DNA of 64,000 bases, from positions 178,213 through 242,212 of the forward strand of contig VKHL01000027.1 of NCBI GenBank assembly GCA_015146655.1, given 5' to 3'. Numbering within the stretch: the stretch's first letter is position 1; every line of letters starts with the position of its first letter. Below are positions 7,804-19,700 of this stretch, piece by piece. Origin of the DNA: Ochromonas danica (lineage: Eukaryota; Sar; Chrysophyceae; Chromulinales; Chromulinaceae). The notes beneath the pieces were generated by a model. The model did not search any database. It was not told the DNA's origin and saw nothing but the letters and a program-made list of their open reading frames with translations. Position numbers and translations under genes: made by a program.

Positions 7804-10416
7804 CTAAAACCTTCTCCTTCTGATAGTATGGTGACGGGAGGATATGGAAGATGATGGGAAAGCAGACATGTTACATGTTCGTGGGGGAGCCACAGTGTTG
7901 AACTTCCAATCAATCCCACCATAAGCCAAGATCCATTCCTCACAGATTAACATCATATGGAAATAATAATACATATGCACTACAGCATAGGGCATACCCA
8001 GATCATTCACCATGGGGTTGGTTTGAAAGTCATATGGAAGCTTTGGCTCCTGTGTGGTGGGACGGCGGGAGACGCCATGGATGAACAGCGAGGCACTAGG
8101 TGGGAGCACTCGCACCTTCTGCATCACACTCTCAAGCATGCCAGTGTAATAGACAAAGTTTACCAAACCCTGCAAGTTGACATCGTTAGTCATTGCGGTT
8201 GCACTATTTTTCATAACTGCAGTACCAGCAAACAGTTCAATCGTGTAAACCAACGTCCATAACATCTTAAACATTCCCCCAAAACTGCCTAATACCAATC
8301 CACTGTTGATAACAGGCATGGCACTAATCTGAGACAGAATATTCCTGCCCAATACCTCCTCAGTGCATCCTTTCAACCACGACAAATCAGATGCCATAGC
8401 AATGGTTGATTGAATGTTCTTTTCTGAATATGATTCTTCCGTGAAAACAACTTCAGCATCCAAATGATTTAAAAAAGATGCAAACGGATTGCGTTGGAAA
8501 TAGACGTTATCAAAGTTTGTCAACAGAACCTGCTTGCACACTATCTGCTCTGGATGCGCTAGAAGCAAATGGTTCATATACTCTAGGAAAAGAATGATCT
8601 TACGCAAAGCTGGAGGAATGTTATGTAATGCGTACTGACTGTTTTCCATAGACAAGAACTCAATGGAACCACAGGAATGAATGATATCGCCACATGGTGG
8701 TACTGTATGCTGATGACCATGATAAGCTACAACATGTGCACAAACTCCACTTTCTCGAAGTGATCGGAAGAACAAAGAAACCTTATTGCAGTTAATATTC
8801 TGATCTATTTCAGTGAAGATCAGATGATCAATCTTGGAACATCCTGCCCCAATGCGATCAGATGACGAGTTGTTAGAGAACTGCTGCTGCTGATGACGAT
8901 TACTTCCTGGACAGTGTTTTGACTGGTGGTAACTATCACGCAGCTTCAGATAGGTTGCCGTATTTCCAGGTCCATAGTATGCCTTCAGCTCATCAGACCA
9001 CTGCAAAGTAGTGGTATTCAGAGGAGAAGACAGAGCAGGAAGAGCAGGGATGCTATTTAATACTGTACACTCTTTCTTGCTCTTGGCTGCTTGAGAAAAG
9101 CAACTCGTTGGACTCTCAGAGAACGCCTTCTTGACGAGGTCAGGAAACTCTGAATGATAATCATCTTCATCATAATGCATCACATGATTGAACAAACCGC
9201 CGTTATGACTCTTAGCTGGATGGTGCAGATGATGCTGTGGGTTAAAGCGACCCAATAGGATGTCCACACGATGATGAATCCAACCGAGTAGATCATTGTT
9301 ATTGTCTTGATTACCGTTCATCCCTGCAGACGACGACCTGGTCAGGTTTTCCCAGCGATAATTCTCATAGAAAGATGACAACTCGGTAGCAATTCGATCA
9401 ACTTCATTCTCATAAGAGAATTGCTTTGTCAATGCTTTCGCACGCTCAGTGATAGCATGCAAGACATCAGCCACATCATCTCGCGCAATCAAGCTAGTGA
9501 CGCGCTCAAAAGACGAGAAAGACGGATCAATAGGAATGTAATGTTTCCATGGTTCCATCGCTTCTATATAGGCATTGGTCCAGTTAGATTGAACCTTCAT
9601 CACCACTGAGCCTGAAGCTAATCGCCAATAGAGGCCCCAGGCGTTGGCACTGCCATCCACATCCAGCAAACACCGATAATCCGTCCAGTTCACTTCGCGC
9701 ACATCATTAGAGGGCAATAGATTGTCTTTCTCACGAGTGTCATCAGAGAGAGTGTGTGTAGTTTTACCAAATGTCCCTGCTGCATCCACCCAAGAGAAGT
9801 TCTTGGCCAGTTGACACATGCCATAGCGTTCCCGCAAAACCTCGCCATCGTCAGTTCCAACCAATGACCCTCGCCAAAAACATTTCTTCTCTCTTTGAGC
9901 AAAAGGACGACTCATTGTCTCCATGTCATGAATTTGGCTTTGGAATCCACGCGTGCGAAGGAAAGCCGGGTCGGGGATGAGAATGACGTCTGTTGGAGGC
10001 GACGACTCGCTCTCCTTGAGGAAGGAATGAGCCAGCCAGGGCTGCCCTATGCTAACCATATGCTTTCTCACTTCTTTGGGTAGTTGGCGGTGATCACCCC
10101 CTACAGCGACATAGACCACTCCACCGTGGGCAGTGAAATTGGGATGATGACTCACATCTCTGAGGAACTGCTGCTGGTCGATATGATATTTATCCCATTT
10201 CTGAAGATTTCTGAATAGCTGTAAAGATTTGACATCTTCTCGTGGGCACAGACAATAGCAGGCCAAAGAGGTCAGATGTGCTTTGATGGCAGCCGCCCAC
10301 TTATCCACGGCATGACATTGGGAATTGAAAACAGCTTCATTGCCACACGGACAAGAAGCAATTCCATCTTTAAACACTGAGAGGAGGAGAAGGACAGTGA
10401 TTAACGAAGTGAGCAT
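7804..10416 (-). CDS. secreted two-domain glycosyltransferase: GT90/CAP10-like plus a second GT-A-like domain
   Basis: 870 residues from ATG 10416 in one exon. Residues 1-20 form a signal peptide, followed by a Cys-rich segment. About 100-360 carries a CAP10/GT90 (KDELC/POGLUT-like) domain: DVILIPDPAF, FWRGS, then YRCLLDVDGSANAWGLYWRL, SGSVVMKVQSNW and MEPWKHYIPI. After an acidic linker with low-complexity stretches, about 540-840 looks like a second nucleotide-sugar transferase: FTEIDQN, KQVLLTNFDNVYFQRNPF (a candidate DxD-type metal site, here written FDN), PVINSGLVLGSFGGM and NDVNLQGLVNFV. Inferred role: ER/Golgi glycan or matrix synthesis with two coupled transfers. The donor and acceptor sugars cannot be read from sequence. 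Confidence 0.8.
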   Translation of the reverse strand: MLTSLITVLLLLSVFKDGIASCPCGNEAVFNSQCHAVDKWAAAIKAHLTSLACYCLCPREDVKSLQLFRNLQKWDKYHIDQQQFLRDVSHHPNFTAHGGVVYVAVGGDHRQLPKEVRKHMVSIGQPWLAHSFLKESESSPPTDVILIPDPAFLRTRGFQSQIHDMETMSRPFAQREKKCFWRGSLVGTDDGEVLRERYGMCQLAKNFSWVDAAGTFGKTTHTLSDDTREKDNLLPSNDVREVNWTDYRCLLDVDGSANAWGLYWRLASGSVVMKVQSNWTNAYIEAMEPWKHYIPIDPSFSSFERVTSLIARDDVADVLHAITERAKALTKQFSYENEVDRIATELSSFYENYRWENLTRSSSAGMNGNQDNNNDLLGWIHHRVDILLGRFNPQHHLHHPAKSHNGGLFNHVMHYDEDDYHSEFPDLVKKAFSESPTSCFSQAAKSKKECTVLNSIPALPALSSPLNTTTLQWSDELKAYYGPGNTATYLKLRDSYHQSKHCPGSNRHQQQQFSNNSSSDRIGAGCSKIDHLIFTEIDQNINCNKVSLFFRSLRESGVCAHVVAYHGHQHTVPPCGDIIHSCGSIEFLSMENSQYALHNIPPALRKIILFLEYMNHLLLAHPEQIVCKQVLLTNFDNVYFQRNPFASFLNHLDAEVVFTEESYSEKNIQSTIAMASDLSWLKGCTEEVLGRNILSQISAMPVINSGLVLGSFGGMFKMLWTLVYTIELFAGTAVMKNSATAMTNDVNLQGLVNFVYYTGMLESVMQKVRVLPPSASLFIHGVSRRPTTQEPKLPYDFQTNPMVNDLGMPYAVVHMYYYFHMMLICEEWILAYGGIDWKFNTVAPPRTCNMSAFPSSSISSRHHTIRRRRF

Positions 10417-11014
10417 TTATTATTACTTGTAGTCAGATAACTATTTCAAGAAGCATGCCCCAAGAATGACAAGATGATGATGTCGATGTCGATGTGGATG
10501 TCGATGTGATATCAAAACTGGAAATGATCATGTTTGGCGCAGTTCATGCCATGGAAAGAGACGATTCCATGGAATCTACCAAAGCAAGTTACAAGTATGA
10601 TGAGAGATGAGACTTTCCCGTATAAGTTGAATCCTTTGAAAGGAACATCTCCTATCTACATGTATAATGTACTGTAATGAGAAGAATGCAAATCAAGCAC
10701 TACCTCAAAACACTAAGCAGGTCGAGCAAGAACTTTCCTCTAATCCACTTGAAGGGAATGTAACTTCAGAACTTGATCGCATCTTCTGCACTTGAAGCAC
10801 CCCTGGACAGGGCAAAAACACGTTTTCTACTACAGTAGGTTTACAAAGCGTTTATGCTACTTTTTGATAGGCTTTCTATGAGTTTGCTGTGGTCCCCCTC
10901 TCTCCCCAGGTGACGTATGCACTTTCATGTCGATTGGGTCTTGTCTGCTTGAAAGAGAGATGATGACCATAGCAGTAGCAACCATCACCTCACCCCCGTT
11001 GACATTCTCAAATC
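10417..11014. other. intergenic, divergent promoter region with a GATGTC repeat
   Basis: This spacer separates the divergent glycosyltransferase and permease genes. It holds a short GATGTCGATGTGGATGTC-type tandem at about 10470-10510. No gene is seen, and the recurrent CGCAT element was not found here. Confidence 0.5.
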
Positions 11015-13419
11015 ATGGTAGAAACTGAGGCAAAAGAAGCACTTGTTGATGTCCGTAAGGATTTACTCAGTGGAAGACGTTATGCTCCACTGTGGCTGGA
11101 GGTCTTTTCAATGGGTGAGCAGTGCTAGTGCCCTGCCTGCTGCCTCTTCTTGCATCACCCTCACCTCGTCAACATCGTAATGATCTCTAGGCCTCTGTGT
11201 GATTCTGGGAGGACATAGTTTGAATTGGAACCAAGGTTAGACAGTAACTACCATGATGATGATCATTATGATGGTTATGCAATGATTTTGATTGTCATTA
11301 GGTCTGAGAGGTGAAGGAGGCTTTTGGTTGTATGTGATCTTTACCATGATAGTAGGATCAGGATATATCTGTTTGGCCTCCTGTCTAGCAGAGATGGCGT
11401 CTATTTTCTCTTTTGCAGGTACTGCCAGCAGTACGTGCGCGTGTTTATGTGCTGTACTAATGTACTGTTTATGTTTCTCTACACTACCGCAGGGGGACCA
11501 TATGGCTATATTCGATGCTCTTTGGGTCCAACAATTGGCTTCATGATCGCCTCATCTGATACAATGCGATACATTCTGTTTGTAATCTGCTTCGTGGATG
11601 ATCTTGTATCCCTTCTCTCCACATCAGGAAACATGGGCAATCGTCTTGATCCTCTTCTCTGGCTCATCATTTATGCCTTCATCATTCCTCTACAAGTCTA
11701 TGGAGGAAGAGCATTATATAAAACATGTGCTGCATTCGCTGTGACCATTTTCGTTCTATTACTTCTGTATTACTTCCAAGCCATTCCTTCTCGACATCTC
11801 GTGTCTGCTTCTGGCTTTGAAGGCGGTTCTTCCTTTCTCAAGCACTTTGCATATTGTATGTGGTTCTTCAATGGAGCGGAGGTGTCCATTATGGCCAGCT
11901 CGGCGATCAAAGAGGTAAAGCACTTTGCTGTGTATACACACACTTTACTGTTTGCTTAGACATCTTATCATTTAACATCTTGCTTACATTGCATTTCCTC
12001 CAGCCTACTAAACGTATCCCCACTGTGCTGGTCTCCACAACATGTTTGGCTTGTTTACTGGCGCTTTGCACTCTTCTGACGACTGCAGCATGCACAAGGG
12101 TTTCTCATCTTTCCTCTCTCCATCACCCTTTCACTGCTGGCTATGCGGATAGTCTAAACCTCTCGTGGAGCAGAGCAGATTGGCTCAATATGCCTGCGCT
12201 GTTGGGGAGCGCGTTTGTCTTTTCCTTCGCGGTCAGTCGACAGATTAGATCGATGGCTGGCTCTGGCTTGCTGCCTAAAGCCCTTCGTTGGTCTTATGAA
12301 GCGTCTGGACAACATACTCCCACTGCTGCTTTGGGACTTGGCCTTGCCATAGGATACATCATTTTATTGCTCGTCTACCTCTTTTTGCCGTCTTTCCAAC
12401 AGGAACTCTTCCATCTCTGTCTCTTTGCTTCCTGCGGTACTTACATCGCTCTCTTTCGAGCTTATATGGTCTTCCGAGGTCGCTACAGTAATTTGGAGCG
12501 ACACTTTCTCAGTCCTTTGGGTTTGTTTGGAGCTTGGTATGGAATGGCGGTGTTCACTGCCCTCTTCTTGTCTACTGCTTTCTTCCTTGATGTTGGACAC
12601 CACACATATTGGGCATTGATAACATTTGTCGCCATTCTGAGTGTCAGCTTTATTTATTACCTTCTCGTAGCACGTAAGACTGAATTCTATTCGAAAGAAG
12701 AAGAAATGAAGTTGATGAAAGCTTATATCCTCAATGCGAATCGTAAGAAAAAGAAAGTTGGACAAAGAAGTCGCTGGGAGACAGCCTTCTTCTCCATTAT
12801 GATCACCTTCGGAGGGAAAAGTGTGACTCGAAGTAATGCACCGGCTGGTTCCACAATGTTTGGCAGTCCAAGGAAAAGTATCATGCAATCATCTCATCAC
12901 CCTCATCTTAGCACAGTAGCTCCAAGCTCTCCTCGAAGAAGTGGAGCACTTGAGGCCTCGAAGGAAGATAATGAAGATATGGCAAGGGATGGTAATGGTT
13001 ATGCCAGCGGGTTGAGGTCACCCAAGCATCGTCCTTTAGTGACTGTCTATCCTGATTTCTCTCCTGCTTCCACCCCCACACCAGTTGCATCAGTTCCATT
13101 GTTAGACACTCAGCAGGTTGATCTGAATAGTAAAGACACAGGAATTGGAGAAGATGGAGGGGAAGATGGTGCTGGAGAACTCCACGCTGTTAGTCGAGAT
13201 TGCTGTCCAGTCAGTCCTCGAGGAGTTGGGCCATCAATCAGTGAGGATACTTATTGTGTTTCTCATGGGCATACGATGACTATGCAGCCTAGTGGAACTC
13301 TCACTTTGTTACATCCTTCCGCTACAGGAATAGTGTTACAACCACCACCAGCAGGAAGTGGGAAAGAAGAATCAGTTCGCCCTTCCAATCAAGTGAGCAA
13401 GACAAGAGGAACATCTTGA
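11015..13419 (+). CDS. APC-superfamily amino-acid permease (five exons)
   Basis: Exons 11015-11114, 11191-11235, 11302-11418, 11493-11914 and 12004-13419 join in phase to 699 residues; every junction is GT-AG. Exon 1 begins MVETEAKEALVDVR. About 12 membrane segments span the first ~470 residues. The helix-1 region (GLCVILGGHSLNWNQG) and SFAGGPYGYIR match the APC permease core, where GGPYGY is typical of yeast/bacterial GABA- or polyamine-type carriers and algal relatives. The C-terminal ~230 residues are a hydrophilic Ser/Pro-rich tail that may be regulatory. Inferred role: proton-coupled uptake of amino acids or amines at the plasma membrane or an endomembrane. The substrate is not determinable. 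A (GAT)n repeat lies downstream. Confidence 0.8.
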
Positions 13420-13653
13420 TGAGCTCAACAACACAAACAAGGATATTGCGATAATATATATGTATATATATACATACCTTCTTTCTTCGTTAGCGCGTTT
13501 TCTAACACAGTTTTCTTTATATCTTTTTGTATTATGGACGCAGCAGCAGTCTAACGAAAGCCTATACGGTGGTGGTTAGTGTAGTATGATGGGATATAGT
13601 TATAGTTGTGGTTGATGATATTGTTTGTTAGTTTGTTGCAGAATAGTATTAGG

Positions 13654-13688
<35 letters not shown>

Positions 13689-14133
13689 AGCGTATAGTGG
13701 TCAAGTGATCTTTGGTGGTTTGTTGTATCGATAGTTGCTGACCTCAAGCTTGTGCTCAAAGTTATGCTGTGCTGATGATGAATTGCTCTTAAAGCGCTGT
13801 GATTGTTGATTGATTGTTTGTTTGTTTATCTTTGTTTTGTCAAGAGAATCTTCTTTGCTATTCGACTCTTTCTATACTCTTTTGTTATATCTTATTCTCT
13901 TTGCTTTCTTCTGTGTATATACAGTAGAGCAGTCTATGCGTGGATAATGTAAGCATCCTGCAGGTTGTTGTTAGAAGGGAAGGCAAGTGCCAATTCCATG
14001 CTATCATTAGTTAAGACTGGTAGTGTAAGATTGTTTGCATGTAATTGGCCTCTTTCGCCTTATTGATTGTAACATGGGTGATGATATCATAATATAGACT
14101 ATTGCTGTTGTATGTTTAGATGACCTGGCCTCG
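13420..14133. other. intergenic, AT/TG-rich
   Basis: 3'-flanking DNA of the permease gene with a TATATATG run near 13455-13475 and a perfect (GAT)n tract at 13653-13688. No gene is seen. Confidence 0.5.
13653..13688. repeat. (GAT)n microsatellite
   Basis: About 12 perfect GAT units. Confidence 0.9.
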
Positions 14134-14267
14134 CCTCTGTTAATATAATGTTTGGTTATATTAATATAAGAAGCATAATAGAAAACACCTCCATCATGGA
14201 TTTTGCCATATGATTCATTCGCATTAGCATTCAATACAATATCACTATATCACACTTCGGACGTGTC
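14134..14267 (+). repeat. dispersed direct repeat R, copy 1
   Basis: A 134-bp sequence repeated in the same orientation at 16653-16787. The 3' ~100 bp (from TTATATTAATATAAGAAGC to CACACTTCGGACGTGTC) is nearly identical between copies. The 5' part forms a short hairpin, TTAATATAA-loop-TTATATTAA, whose 9-bp stem is conserved while its loop differs. It could be a MITE, a solo-LTR-like relic or a conserved regulatory repeat. Confidence 0.85.
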
Positions 14268-14335
14268 AGTTTTTCTGGTTTCTCTTCTTCTCATTCATGA
14301 TGTAAGGAGTATTTTGTGTTTGGTCCCTGACACAG

Positions 14336-14611
14336 ATGAAGATGAAGCCACATCTCAAGGTTAGTCTAGTACGAGGTCTGTTTTCTCACTTCCTCATTGC
14401 AGGAGATAAGTTTCCAGATTTCTGGATATTCATGTATTGGCTGAATCCCCTGCATTACAGCTCAATTCAATTCAAGGATGATCACACGTTGATCAAGACA
14501 TCGAATTGGGCCGTGACCGACCGACCCTGTGGACTACATCACGAAGGGCCAGTTTACGACTTGGAAGTACAAGCATATCGGAAACTATGTATTGGGTCTG
14601 TGCTAGCATGA
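14336..14611 (+). pseudogene. fragment resembling the C-terminus of an ABCG-type transporter
   Basis: This 91-codon frame contains LFSHFLIAGDKFPDFWIFMYWLNPLHYS, which resembles the penultimate loop and last helices of ABCG/PDR half-transporters (FSGF-I----IP-WWIWMY-LNPL-Y). No nucleotide-binding domain or upstream membrane half is found 5' of it; repeat R copy 1 ends only 68 bp upstream. It is therefore either a broken relic or a last exon whose other exons are gone. The 3' part after SNWAVTDRPCG is not recognisable. Assignment is by motif resemblance only. Confidence 0.4.
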
Positions 14612-14804
14612 TAAGCGCAAGCAAGTTCCCTGTCGAGGACTTTTAACTGAATGAGATTTTTGAACACGTAATAGTTTACAGAACACCTTATCAAGTTGAA
14701 AGGGGATGATGATTATCTCAGTTTGGCAATCCATCAGGGAAAACCATTGTTGTAGTAACTACTACAGTAGCCTTTTCACTTTAAAAGGTGAAAGTTTCAT
14801 CACT

Positions 14805-16556
14805 CTACCGTTGCTTACTTGACCAAACTTTGTGCCATCCAAGTGAGTTTGGTTTGTATTCGAACTTATACCCACGATGAATTGAACTGATTTCACCTGT
14901 TCTCAAACATGATGGCCATCTCATATCTTCGCTATGTAGTAGAGAAACAATATCTGCTTCACTTGCTATCACACTATCAAACATCGCCTTCCTCAGTCTT
15001 GAAAGATGCTGTGCTGCATACAATATACTCTGACATCCAAGACCAGAGAAGTCCAACACCTCCAGTAATGAACACCTTCTAAACACCTCAAATAGAATCT
15101 CATCACTGAATTGAATAAAACCAAAAAAGTGCAATTCAGTCAAGTTCTGTCCATGTTCTGCTATCGATGATAGACAGTTATCACTGTATTCGTATCGTTC
15201 GGTCAGCACGCACAATATCTTCAAGTTAGGAAGATCCGCTACAAAGTCCATTATAACGTCTTCAGGTATTAGGCCACGTAAAGAAGTCAGAACTGGTCCT
15301 AATTTGCTCTTTATTAGACTCCATTCACTAACCCCCAGCTCAATTTCTTCGTTGTAAATGGATAGTCCCACATGAGTGCATGGCCTTCTTTGTAATGCAA
15401 GAAGCAAACACTCGATACTATCCTCCAAATCGACTGGTTGAGAAGGAATAGTGAGAAACATTCTGTTGATATCTTCATCCACATCAATCTCGCAGTCTTG
15501 AAGACTTAAGTACTTGAGGTTGGGACACAGATGATAGATCAAGGATGGCTTAACGATTTCATCTGAAACACCCTCCACATCCCATGATAACCTCTCCAAC
15601 TTCGGACAAGATCTACCTATTGACAGTATCAAATCCTCACTCAAGCAGAAGTCTCCTTCCTCAAAAGAATAGACAGTTAACGTTTCCAGGAACATTCCCG
15701 CTGAAGAGAGATATTGTAACAAGGAAGGGATGATGGTGCTGTTGCCACCTTTGTAGGTAAAGACTATATTTAATACTCGCAAAGCATGCTTTGACTTGAT
15801 AAGATTCTCTAACACATGAGTCAATCCAGGATTATCTTTAGCTCGGTCACGCACAGCAAGTTCTTTCAAACTTTTGTCATGCTTAGACAACAAAGAACCA
15901 ACTTTATCAATCAATACGTTATCACGTTTACCAAAGAAGACTCCCATTTTCATTAATTGATTCTCTTGTAAATGATTAGTCAATGCCGTGTACAGAATAC
16001 TGTTCCATTTTACACAATCGTCGCGCTCTATACCCGATTGGGCCTCATTTATGCCTTCTAGATGAATACAGTGACTCAAGAAACGTGATAAAGAAGACTC
16101 TATTAAAATAGAATCATCACAAGAGTCCGTTCTTTCATTATCAATGAGTATCACGATAGAGTGTAGAGCAGGGCAGAAGGTCACAGGGTCACAATAGTGA
16201 AGAAGGTCATCCAATACAGACAGTCTCATAGGAAATTTATCCCTCACTAACACTTTACGACTGCCTAACCATTTATAGTAGCTGACAAGTCTCTCATTGT
16301 TAACATAGTCATATTCTGTTTTCACCAAGCTGCATGCCTCAGTCTTCAACAAGGAAGATAGAGAAGACAACCATTCTTCTCGATCCGCCAAATTACTCAG
16401 ACAAGCAATATCCACAGCAGAGAGATCTGACCAACTCAGCCACTCAGAATAAACACAGTGAAGAAGATCTCTAGGTAGATGCTGCCAGATCAGTTGTTTG
16501 AATGTCATCATTGTCATCGTCATTGGACCATGGAACACTCTCATTGTCGGTTCCAT
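14805..16556 (-). CDS. leucine-rich-repeat protein with F-box-like N-terminus
   Basis: 583 residues from ATG 16556 in one exon. Residues 22-60 (FKQLIWQHLPRDLLHCVYSEW, then DLSAVDIACLSN) look like an F-box or similar leader. From about 200 on there are irregular LRRs (LKELAVRDR, LRVLNIVF, LERLSWDVEG, LKYLSLQDCEI, LTELHFFGF, LEVLDFSGLGC) of the cysteine-containing AMN1 type. Inferred role: substrate receptor or scaffold for protein binding; no enzyme motif is seen. The gene lies wholly between the two direct repeats R, with its start 97 bp from copy 2, so it may have moved or been copied as part of that block. Confidence 0.65.
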   Translation of the reverse strand: MEPTMRVFHGPMTMTMMTFKQLIWQHLPRDLLHCVYSEWLSWSDLSAVDIACLSNLADREEWLSSLSSLLKTEACSLVKTEYDYVNNERLVSYYKWLGSRKVLVRDKFPMRLSVLDDLLHYCDPVTFCPALHSIVILIDNERTDSCDDSILIESSLSRFLSHCIHLEGINEAQSGIERDDCVKWNSILYTALTNHLQENQLMKMGVFFGKRDNVLIDKVGSLLSKHDKSLKELAVRDRAKDNPGLTHVLENLIKSKHALRVLNIVFTYKGGNSTIIPSLLQYLSSAGMFLETLTVYSFEEGDFCLSEDLILSIGRSCPKLERLSWDVEGVSDEIVKPSLIYHLCPNLKYLSLQDCEIDVDEDINRMFLTIPSQPVDLEDSIECLLLALQRRPCTHVGLSIYNEEIELGVSEWSLIKSKLGPVLTSLRGLIPEDVIMDFVADLPNLKILCVLTERYEYSDNCLSSIAEHGQNLTELHFFGFIQFSDEILFEVFRRCSLLEVLDFSGLGCQSILYAAQHLSRLRKAMFDSVIASEADIVSLLHSEDMRWPSCLRTGEISSIHRGYKFEYKPNSLGWHKVWSSKQR

Positions 16557-16652
16557 GGAAAATCGAGGTGTTGACTTTCCAACAGAGCTAAGTGTGTTTC
16601 AACTCGATTAATGCGAGTTTTGCGGAAACGCCACGTTCGTTATTACCGACGA

Positions 16653-16787
16653 CCTCTGTTAATATAAGAGGTTAGGTTATATTAATATAAGAAGCATAAT
16701 AGAAAACACCTCCATCATGGTTTTTGCCAATGATTCATTCACATAAGCATTCAATACAATATCACTATATCACACTTCGGACGTGTC
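16653..16787 (+). repeat. dispersed direct repeat R, copy 2
   Basis: Second copy of the repeat at 14134-14267. It starts CCTCTGTTAATATAA and ends CACTTCGGACGTGTC, with a few substitutions and short indels. It lies between the LRR gene start and the 3' end of the LRR-IQ-WW gene. Confidence 0.85.
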
Positions 16788-16799
16788 CTTCATCCTCTC

Positions 16800-19700
16800 T
16801 CATGTTGGTTCTTGACTCACTTTACTACTTTCTTCTTCCTCTACAATGCCTGGAAATGACACTTTCTTCTCATTATTCATACCAGCAGTCCCTCCTCCAC
16901 CCTTTTGTTTAGGTTCCGTGTCAAAGATGAGTTGAGCTTTACCACACGTTAGACAGAATGCCAAATGACGTTGTGTCTCACGACCACAATGAACACAATA
17001 GACACGCTGTCCACTCTTTTCTGTCAACTTGTCTACTATAGACAACTTCTTGTCATGACGCTCACGAAGGACTTGTTCTGCCTTGTCACGTGCTTCAGCT
17101 AATCTCGCAGCTAACCAAGCGGCATATTCCAGTTCTTCATGTACAGCCTTATCCATGGGTCGGTCAACTATTGATGTTGGCTTGTACAGTGCCTGAGCAC
17201 GAATCAAAAAGGCATCCAAATGAATAGTTTTGACAGAGTTGCGAATCTTAGAATAGATGCGATTCATTTGATGAGGATCTCCTAATTCCACGACTTCTTC
17301 GTATTCCTCCCACAGAGCTTTACAAACATATATTGCATAACGTAACTCTTGCATAACATATCGTCGTTGTTGTTGCAAGTCTTCGCTAACATCATAGGTG
17401 AACCGTGGATCCTCATAGGCAACCGCACCCGTGACAGAATTTACAAAACATGGAAAGCCATAGCCATCGTCTTGGACAATCCAATCCAAAGCAAACGGTG
17501 CTCCTGTTCTTAATTCACCTGTGAGTTGTGATAAGAACATGACATCTTTCGTTTCATCGTCAGTGAAAGACTTCCATTGCATGGCATCACGGAAAGCTTG
17601 TTCTTTATATTCTTCTGTCTTTGCTTTATCTTGTGCTTTACGAATCTCATCAATCTTATCTTCTGTTTGATACATTTGATACTAATAGTAGACAATACAA
17701 AAGACAATAGAATTAGACAAGAAGACAAAGTGAAGTGAAGTGATGAAAACAAACGTACCATAACCCAAGCACCATCAGCAGCTTGTATTTGAACTCGTTC
17801 ACATTCTTGATCACAGTTAATCCATTCATGATCACCATCATCATATTCAACACGATGACGATTTTTACGTTTATGATAACGTGTTATACTTCCTTCATAC
17901 CATGCTGCTTGTACTACCCAATAGACACGAATACGTTTGCCAATGAGACCTAATTCTGTCGCGAAAGGTCTATGTGGTTCATCATAAGAAATCTCTTGAG
18001 TGAGATGATTCTGCCAATAGACACGCTTCTTTTGTGCATCAAATTCTTTCACCCAAGCATTATATTCATCTAATTCATGCCAGTCATCATCATCAGGTTC
18101 AGAAGCACTATCTTGCTTATTATCGAGTGCAAATTGTGCAAATCTTTTCCTTGCAGCAACAATTGCATCACGTCTTTCAACATAATGTCGATCTAAAACA
18201 AAAGCTGCAATAACATTTAAACGCATATCACGCCAATGTAAGACCATAGCACCACGATAAATTCGTTGTATTTCACGTGCTGCATAATATTCTGTTGCCA
18301 TTCGAATTTTCAATTTTTGTACATATTCACGTCCAAAATATCCACGATAGAAACGTTGAATAATTGTTGCAGCATTCCATTTCTTACGATAGAAACGACG
18401 TAATTCTTCACCTGTCAACTTGCTCTTATATCTTTGCATACCTTCAATACAAAAGGTTTTAATTTTTAATGCAGCAAGAAGTTGTGCTTCTTCAAATTTG
18501 ATTTTAGCATTTCTTTTTCTTGTAACATGCATGATTGCTAAAAATTTACGTGCAAGCTTTTGTATTAACAAAGCAGCATCATGAATATTAATACGATAAC
18601 GTTGACGTATTTCTTGCCAGGCTTTGACTTTCTTCATATCGAGATAACGTCTTCCTTGTGCTTGAAGACGAACAGCTAACGCCGTATAGACTTCTTTACG
18701 ACGCATTATATACAATTCACGTATCTTCTTAGAGACATGATCATTCTTTAATCGACAAAGAAAAGCTCGAACTGTCTTTTGAATTTTCATCGCATAAGGT
18801 GATTTAGCATGAAATTCTGCTACTTCGTGTCGACGAAGATTACCTTGAAGACGTCCTTTATATCCTCGATAGACACGTTGTAATAACTGTACAGCATTTC
18901 GTTCAACACGTCTTCTCCACATCTGATAGAAATTCATACGACATTTAAATCGATAGAGATATCCTTGAATTAAACGAGCTGCTCCATTAGCAATGTGGAG
19001 ACGATGAAGACGTTCTTCTTCTGCTGCTTTCAATCGTGCTAACCGATCTGCTTCATCTAATTGACTTTGACGAGTTCTTACCATTCGTAAAGCATAGGCA
19101 AGTTTTCGTTCGACATGTTCATCAACAGGTTTAAATCCTAAGAAAGTGACTGCAGCCTCCACGTATTGCAATCCTTTGATAAGGTTTTCCAATCCATTCA
19201 TAGTAATACGCTCACATCCTGTTAGATTCAAGATTAATAATCCTGGACATTGATCTGCTAGACAGAACATACTCTCTTCACTCACTTTGACTAATCCTGC
19301 AAGATTGACTGCCTGGAGGGATTTGCATCCACAGGCAATCGCTTTGATTCCCTTGTCTGTGATGAGTGGACATCGTGAGAGATTTAATGATTGTAAATAC
19401 TTCCAATTCTTACCCATAGCCATAACAGATTTATTAGTCAAAAGAGAGCAGCCTGAAAGATTAATTAATTCCATTTTACGACAATTTTGAGCAATTTCTA
19501 CCATAGACTGGTCCGTTAAATCAGAACAATTCTCTAGATTGAGAGAAGTTAACCTCTTACATCCATGTGCTATGGCTTGTAATCCTTTGTCTTTGATTGG
19601 TGTCTCCCCTAAATCAAGATAGCGTAACTTATACAATCCACGTGTTACACCGCCAGTGCATCCGCCCAACCACTCCAAGGCATTCGATGTGATCTTATTA

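Noticed and set aside
13653-13688. (GAT)n tract as a possible CRISPR or ordered array
   Set aside because: Simple trinucleotide repeat; no spacers, and the genome is eukaryotic.
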